Shown here: positions 21,539 through 25,564 of the stretch, one piece after another
Numbering within the stretch: position 1 is the stretch's first letter
Layout of the letters: every line of letters starts with the position of its first letter
Source: a virus
IMG/VR virus record: IMGVR_UViG_3300031885_001008
Span: 1 to 25,564 of that record
DNA: 25,564 bases
Strand: one strand, 5' to 3'
Made by a program: the position numbers and the translations under genes
The notes under the pieces: generated by a model
Databases searched by the model: none
Told to the model about the DNA's origin: nothing
The model's input: only the letters and a program-made list of their open reading frames with translations

Positions 21539-23058
21539 TGGAGATCCCGTTTGTCGGCGGATCCTATAAGGGGCCGTCGAGCAATATCAACGCTCAGATC
21601 TGTCAAAACCTGTTCCCGATCGCAGACCAGCAGGGTGGCAAACCCTTGAGCCTTATCGGGACGCCCGGACTCCGTTTCTTTTGTTCCTATGTCGAACCTG
21701 AGCATACGGTAAAGGGGAAACTCACATTCGCAGGTTCTGTCGTTGGAAATTATAAACAAGGAGTAAGTCACAGCACAGACCTTCCACCTTCCGCCGATCT
21801 TCCTGTCTCCCTAGAGGTAAGGGGCGTCCACGTCATGGGGTCCTATCTCTACGCCGTGATCGGTCCATCTATTTATCGAGTGGATTCATCCGGCGGTATG
21901 ACAATTATGAGAGGGAGTCTCCTAACTTCGACTGGCCTCGTCTGGATGGAGAACAACGGCACTCAGTTGATGATCGTCGATGGGACCTATGGGTATATCT
22001 TGTCAGGGACGACCCTTTCTCAGATCACGGATTCTGATTTCCCTGTTCCTTTCTCTCTTGCCTACCAGGACGGATATTTCATCGTCTCCGAAAAAGATAC
22101 GGGAAGATTTTACATCTCAGAATCCTATGACGGGACTTTGTGGGATGCCTTAGATTATGCGACGGCTGAAAGCTATCCTGACAATCTTCAGACCATTATT
22201 TCAGCCCATCGGGAACTGTGGCTCCTAGGGAAGGAATCTTATGAGGTCTGGTATAACTCGGGGGACGCGACTTTCCCATTTGAGAGAGTCCCCGGAGCAA
22301 CAAATCGCCTTGGTTGCATCGCTCCTCATTCAGCGGCTGAGTACCGTGGGACTGTCGTATGGCTCGATAACTTCAGGGGAGTCCAGGCTTCGAACGGATA
22401 CCAGGCTCAAAAGATCTCGACGGACCATATCGACTACCAGATTTCGCAACTTACGACGGTCACTGATGCAATCGGATTTATCTACTCACAGGAAGGGCAT
22501 ACTTTCTATGTGCTGACTTTTCCCTCGGAGAATAAGACCTTTGCTTATGACTTCATGACAAGCATTTGGCACACGAGGGCTTCCGGACCATTTGATCTGA
22601 GACACCCTGCGAACTGCTACGCTTACTTCGAGGGAATGCACATTGTCGGGGATTATGGGTCTGGTAAACTCTATAAGTACGATCTCTCGAAATATGACGA
22701 CGATGGGGTTGAACTTCGAAGGGTAAGGGCGGCTCAGGCTGTCCGCTCGGACAGGAAAGTTGCCTTTCACTCATCCCTTGAGATCGAGTTTGAGGCAGGC
22801 ATGGGGCTTGCCGTTGATCACCCTGATATTGACAGTGGAGATGATCCCCAGGCGATGCTTCAATGGTCTGACGATGGAGGTCATACCTGGAGCAATGAGC
22901 ACTGGACGGATATCGGAGTCATTGGGAAGTACAAGACAAGGGCAATATGGAGAAGGTTAGGATCATCGAGAGACAGGATTTACAAGGTGACGATCTCCGA
23001 TCCGGTCAAGGTGGTCATTCTCGGGGCCTATCTTGAGGCACAGGCGGCAGCAGCATGA
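21538..23058 (+). CDS. Packaged DNA stabilisation/tail hub protein, P22 gp10-like
   Basis: The 506-residue protein opens with IPFVGGSYKGPSSNINAQIC and LIGTPGLRFF, the clear start of the gp10 family (Phage_stabilise). Later matches include LYAVIGPSIYRVDSSG, LQTIISAHRELWLLG, ESYEVWYNSGD and FERVPGATNRLGC, with a beta-propeller-like body. In P22 (472 residues) gp10 follows gp4 under the portal, plugs the DNA channel and holds tailspikes and needle. An insertion at about residues 52-93 (VKGKLTFAGSVVGNYKQG within it) is absent from the usual sequence I recall and resembles the 20-residue repeat of the upstream protein. Translation probably couples to the 13-residue ORF; there is no ribosome site of its own. 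Confidence 0.9.
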   Translation: MEIPFVGGSYKGPSSNINAQICQNLFPIADQQGGKPLSLIGTPGLRFFCSYVEPEHTVKGKLTFAGSVVGNYKQGVSHSTDLPPSADLPVSLEVRGVHVMGSYLYAVIGPSIYRVDSSGGMTIMRGSLLTSTGLVWMENNGTQLMIVDGTYGYILSGTTLSQITDSDFPVPFSLAYQDGYFIVSEKDTGRFYISESYDGTLWDALDYATAESYPDNLQTIISAHRELWLLGKESYEVWYNSGDATFPFERVPGATNRLGCIAPHSAAEYRGTVVWLDNFRGVQASNGYQAQKISTDHIDYQISQLTTVTDAIGFIYSQEGHTFYVLTFPSENKTFAYDFMTSIWHTRASGPFDLRHPANCYAYFEGMHIVGDYGSGKLYKYDLSKYDDDGVELRRVRAAQAVRSDRKVAFHSSLEIEFEAGMGLAVDHPDIDSGDDPQAMLQWSDDGGHTWSNEHWTDIGVIGKYKTRAIWRRLGSSRDRIYKVTISDPVKVVILGAYLEAQAAAA

Positions 23059-23303
23059 GCACATTTCCTGATCCACCGTTGAGGGATAAAGATAGAGCCA
23101 GTAAGGTATGGGATAACTGGTTTTTGAAAGTTTCAAAAAAGTTTCCTGAAAAGCAAGCCTATATAGGAGATGTTACGCCTCCCGTTAATATAACAAGTTT
23201 TGCCGAAGTAGAACAACTGCTTGGTGAGTATTGCAATGCGATTAATCTTATTTTGGATTTACTCGAAGCTGCCAAGATAATGAAAGGTGTATCAGAGGAA
23301 TAG
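23055..23303 (+). CDS. Small phage protein after gp10, unknown function
   Basis: This 82-residue protein starts in an ATGA overlap. It opens with FPDPPLRDKDR, continues SKVWDNWFLKVSKKF, and ends in a helix (EYCNAINLILDLLEAAK). The proline-rich opening with a W-x-x-W-F segment is seen in short phage proteins near tail genes. In P22 the next gene after gp10 encodes the needle gp26, but this one lacks the long coiled coil, so it is not a clear needle. More AT-rich than gp10. Role not assigned. Confidence 0.7.
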   Translation: MSTFPDPPLRDKDRASKVWDNWFLKVSKKFPEKQAYIGDVTPPVNITSFAEVEQLLGEYCNAINLILDLLEAAKIMKGVSEE

Positions 23304-23304
23304 G

Positions 23305-23778
23305 ATGAATGAAATTACAAAAGTAGAAGGACGGACAGTTTCCAGGGGCCGCAGGATCAGAGAATTCATACTTTCTCTTGAATCGAAAATGTATGAGATG
23401 CCCGATGCGTTGGTGGGGGACTCTTGCCCGCTGGAGCATACGTTCGCCGAAGGGATGTATGTTAGACAAATCACTATGCCAAAAGGGATGATATTTGTCA
23501 CCAAAATCCACAAATTTTCCCACCCTGCTTTTATCTTAAAGGGTGAGGTTTCGATCCTAGAGGAAAGCGGACCGAGACGGGTTATGGCTCCGGCGGCATT
23601 CATAACCCCTGCCGGAACAAAACGGATCGTGTATACGCATGAAGAGACGGTATGGACAACTGTTCATCTCAACCCGAATAACCATAGGGATATCGACAAA
23701 ATCGAGGGTGAGATAATAGCCACGAGTTTTGATGAAATCGAAATGGTTATCGAGGTTCAAATGGAGGTAGAAAAATGA
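23305..23778 (+). CDS. Cupin-fold phage protein
   Basis: The start ATG at 23305 follows AGAGGAATAGG; an upstream GTG at 23287 is less likely. The 157-residue protein has a cupin-like barrel: YVRQITMPKGMIFVTKIHKFSHPAFILKGEVSILEES is the two-strand core in pieces, with HKFSH as possible metal or sugar-facing residues. ITPAGTKRIVYTHEE and WTTVHLNP follow. Cupin proteins of this length recur in tail/ejection regions of podovirus-like phages and are of unknown role; they may be small virion or assembly components. The usual full set of cupin metal ligands is not clear, so catalysis should not be assumed. Stop overlaps the next start (ATGA). Confidence 0.78.
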   Translation: MNEITKVEGRTVSRGRRIREFILSLESKMYEMPDALVGDSCPLEHTFAEGMYVRQITMPKGMIFVTKIHKFSHPAFILKGEVSILEESGPRRVMAPAAFITPAGTKRIVYTHEETVWTTVHLNPNNHRDIDKIEGEIIATSFDEIEMVIEVQMEVEK

Positions 23779-24464
23779 CCTGGGCGGCTATAGGAGTAGG
23801 GGCTGGTTCCACTCTTCTCTCGGCAGGTGGAAATTATCTATCTTCTCTCACGGGGGCCAATGCCTCAAGAGATGCCTCTCACGCGATGGCCCGGGCGGCA
23901 GAGGAGGCCAGACGGCAGCAGGCCGACCAATATTGGCAGAACATCGCGATGATGGCTCCCTGGAGAAGGGCTGGGAAAAAGGCTCTCAACCAGCTCACGG
24001 GGATGCTCAAGGCTGGCCCTGGAGAATATGAGAAGAGTCCTTATTATGATTTTCTCATGGAACAAGGGACCGAGGGTCTTGAAAGGGGAGCTGCGGCAAG
24101 GGGAAGTCAATTCAGTGGAAGCCAGGCAAAAGCTCTCACAAAATACGGTCAGAACCTTGCTTCGACCGATTACGATAACTGGCTGAAGCGCTGGTATCAG
24201 AGTCTCACTCCTTATCAAAGCCTCGCTGGGGTAGGTCAGACGACATCGGGACAGATGGCACAGATGGGTTCCGAGTCTGCAAACCAAATCTCGAACTATA
24301 TGATGCAAGGTGGCCAGGCTCAGGCGGCAGGCCAGTTAGGCCAGGCGAACGCATGGGCTCCTTTTTATCAGTGGGGTGGGAACCAAGCGGCGAACCTTCT
24401 GACTCAATTTGGTCAACAGAAACCACAGGGCGGTCAATTTGCCTCAAACTACATGAACTGGTAG
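23775..24464 (+). CDS. DNA ejection-type internal virion protein
   Basis: The 229-residue protein has a hydrophobic, Gly/Ala-rich N-terminus (AAIGVGAGSTLLSAGGNYLS), an Ala/Arg/Gln helix (AMARAAEEARRQQADQY) and a Gln/Gly/Ala-rich C-terminal half. This composition, and the place after gp10 and cupin genes, match the ejection or DNA-transfer proteins (gp7/gp20/gp16 group of P22-like phages) that leave the virion with DNA and form a conduit across the envelope. A conserved-looking middle piece is ERGAAARGSQFSGSQAKALT, frequent in such proteins. Sequence identity to P22 gp7 is not evident by eye. AGGTAG lies upstream of the ATG. Confidence 0.78.
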   Translation: MTWAAIGVGAGSTLLSAGGNYLSSLTGANASRDASHAMARAAEEARRQQADQYWQNIAMMAPWRRAGKKALNQLTGMLKAGPGEYEKSPYYDFLMEQGTEGLERGAAARGSQFSGSQAKALTKYGQNLASTDYDNWLKRWYQSLTPYQSLAGVGQTTSGQMAQMGSESANQISNYMMQGGQAQAAGQLGQANAWAPFYQWGGNQAANLLTQFGQQKPQGGQFASNYMNW

Positions 24465-24474
24465 GAGAATAAAG

Positions 24475-25564
24475 ATGGACGGAATCAATGCTCTCATAGC
24501 ACAGGGAGTCTCACCTAAGCCGACTTGGGATCTGTTCACGGCTCAGAGAAATGCTTTGGCTAACCAGAGACTAGGTCAAGAGGTCTCTGCCTTTCCCGAA
24601 GAGCAGAACTGGCTCAGGAAATCCAGGGGATGGGCTGAAGAGGATAGGACTAGGGTTGAATCAAGGAGACCTTTTGAGGAACACCAGAAGGCCCTCGGGA
24701 TGCTCGTAGAAGAGGGAGACATGATCTCCTACGATATGTGGGATGATTCGAAATCATTCCTGGAGAAGTACGGTCTTCGCCCAGGATTACTTCCCTCTCG
24801 AGACTTTTTTGAAAGGAGTGCGCCAAAGGGTGTATCTCCTGAAGAATACTTTGAAGCATGGAAGGAATCTTTCATCGGGAAGTCGAAACGCCAGCTCGAG
24901 GGATACAAAGCGGAAACCGAACGATTCAAGGCAACGAAAGAGGCTCAGTCTGCTCCAGAAAAGCAGATGAGGGATTATGAGATACGTAAGAAAGCAATAT
25001 TAGGTCGGAAGATCGAGAAAATTAAAACCTCCTTGGGACCAGAAACGACAGACGAGGAGGCTGAGGAATACCTAGCCGAAGCAGACAAGAAGATGTTGGA
25101 GAACCTGAAGGCGACCTTTAAGATCGGCGAGAAACACGCCGTAGAAAAGCCGCCGACTCCAACTGAGCTTGCGAAACTGATTGAGGAATATAATAACCTC
25201 GCCCCGAATGATCCTAATCGGTCTTTTTACCAAGCGGCGATCGCAAAGAAAGTTCAGTCCACAGGTATGCAGGTCACGGTAGATAAAGATGGGACTGTGC
25301 GGGTTACTCAAGGGCCGATCGGGGCAGGGGGTGAACTTACAAAACCTACAGAAACCAAAGTCCAGGAAGAGATGGTGTTTTCGATGGACCAACTTCAGCA
25401 ACTTGAAGAAGTTGGAAAGTCCTTCAGCCGTGAATTTTTGACATATAAAGGACGAGGAAAAAGATTCGTTCTTAACCAGATGTCAAGGCTTGAGGATGTA
25501 ATCGGTCCCCTCAAGCAAAAAGATAGGGATTTTGTGGCAAGATCTAGGGGATTCACTGAAGGTG
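24475..25564 (+). CDS. Second ejection-type internal virion protein (3' end outside window)
   Basis: The frame is open from ATG 24475 to the last base, at least 363 residues, with TAGGAGAATAAAG before the start. The N-terminus MDGINALIAQGVSPKP resembles the opening of phage internal virion proteins (N-A-L-x-x-Q-G). The body is charged and helical with coiled-coil stretches (LEGYKAETERFKATKEAQ, EEAEEYLAEADKKMLENLK). In P22-like genomes the ejection genes lie together in this place, so a gp16/gp20-type role is inferred from position and composition. Membrane segments are not seen in the visible part. The missing end prevents length comparison. Confidence 0.75.
   Translation, partial: MDGINALIAQGVSPKPTWDLFTAQRNALANQRLGQEVSAFPEEQNWLRKSRGWAEEDRTRVESRRPFEEHQKALGMLVEEGDMISYDMWDDSKSFLEKYGLRPGLLPSRDFFERSAPKGVSPEEYFEAWKESFIGKSKRQLEGYKAETERFKATKEAQSAPEKQMRDYEIRKKAILGRKIEKIKTSLGPETTDEEAEEYLAEADKKMLENLKATFKIGEKHAVEKPPTPTELAKLIEEYNNLAPNDPNRSFYQAAIAKKVQSTGMQVTVDKDGTVRVTQGPIGAGGELTKPTETKVQEEMVFSMDQLQQLEEVGKSFSREFLTYKGRGKRFVLNQMSRLEDVIGPLKQKDRDFVARSRGFTEG

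Noticed and set aside
1-25564. tRNA genes, CRISPR arrays, integrase or attachment sites
   Set aside because: None could be recognised by eye; there are no spaced DNA repeats of CRISPR type and no tRNA-like cloverleaf was noticed in the few gaps.

Overview
The window is part of a tailed-phage genome (free phage, prophage or metagenomic contig) whose head and tail genes follow the Salmonella phage P22 plan. Every supported gene is on the + strand. Packing is very tight: most neighbours overlap by 1 to 30 bases, often as ATGA or TAATG, and Shine-Dalgarno sequences are of the bacterial type. The host cannot be named. Purine-rich ribosome sites, radical SAM enzymes and a nonulosonate-type sugar cassette suggest a Gram-negative, possibly anaerobic, bacterium, but that is inference. 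I saw no tRNA, CRISPR array, integrase or lysis gene, and no gene-free stretch over 300 bases.

Layout. (1) 1-1689, end of a replication module: a DnaB-type helicase cut by the window edge, a small unknown protein and a VRR-NUC nuclease. (2) 1686-8264, an accessory cassette: CMP-sugar synthetase-like cytidylyltransferase, class III aminotransferase, a very short VOC protein, a NeuB-type synthase without its usual C-terminal SAF domain, a 54-residue membrane protein, a B12-binding-type radical SAM enzyme, an HNH endonuclease, a radical SAM/SPASM enzyme, a methyltransferase, a small basic protein and a stand-alone NrdR-like zinc ribbon. (3) 8257-8328, an intergenic gap with an 18-base palindrome. 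(4) 8329-15900, packaging and head: DUF5681 protein (probable small terminase), large terminase, P22-like portal, two Rossmann-type Maf/GT42-like proteins, a GIY-YIG homing endonuclease, scaffold and P22-type coat protein, then a hairpin terminator or attenuator. (5) 15954-25564, head completion, tail and ejection: gp4-like protein, a signal-peptide protein with a possible -1 frameshift, several beta-rich virion proteins, a third Maf/GT42-like protein, a protein built of 20-residue repeats, a 13-residue mini-ORF, gp10-like protein, a cupin and two ejection-type proteins.

How it may work together. NeuB-type and CMP-transferase enzymes normally make and activate a nine-carbon (sialic-acid-like) sugar. 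Maf/DUF115 and GT42 proteins are the families known to transfer such sugars. Three proteins with that type of Rossmann signature sit among the portal, coat and tail genes. The inferred system, which the sequence suggests but does not prove, is a phage-encoded pathway that makes an unusual CMP-sugar, tailored by radical SAM and methyltransferase steps, and places it on the virion or the host surface.
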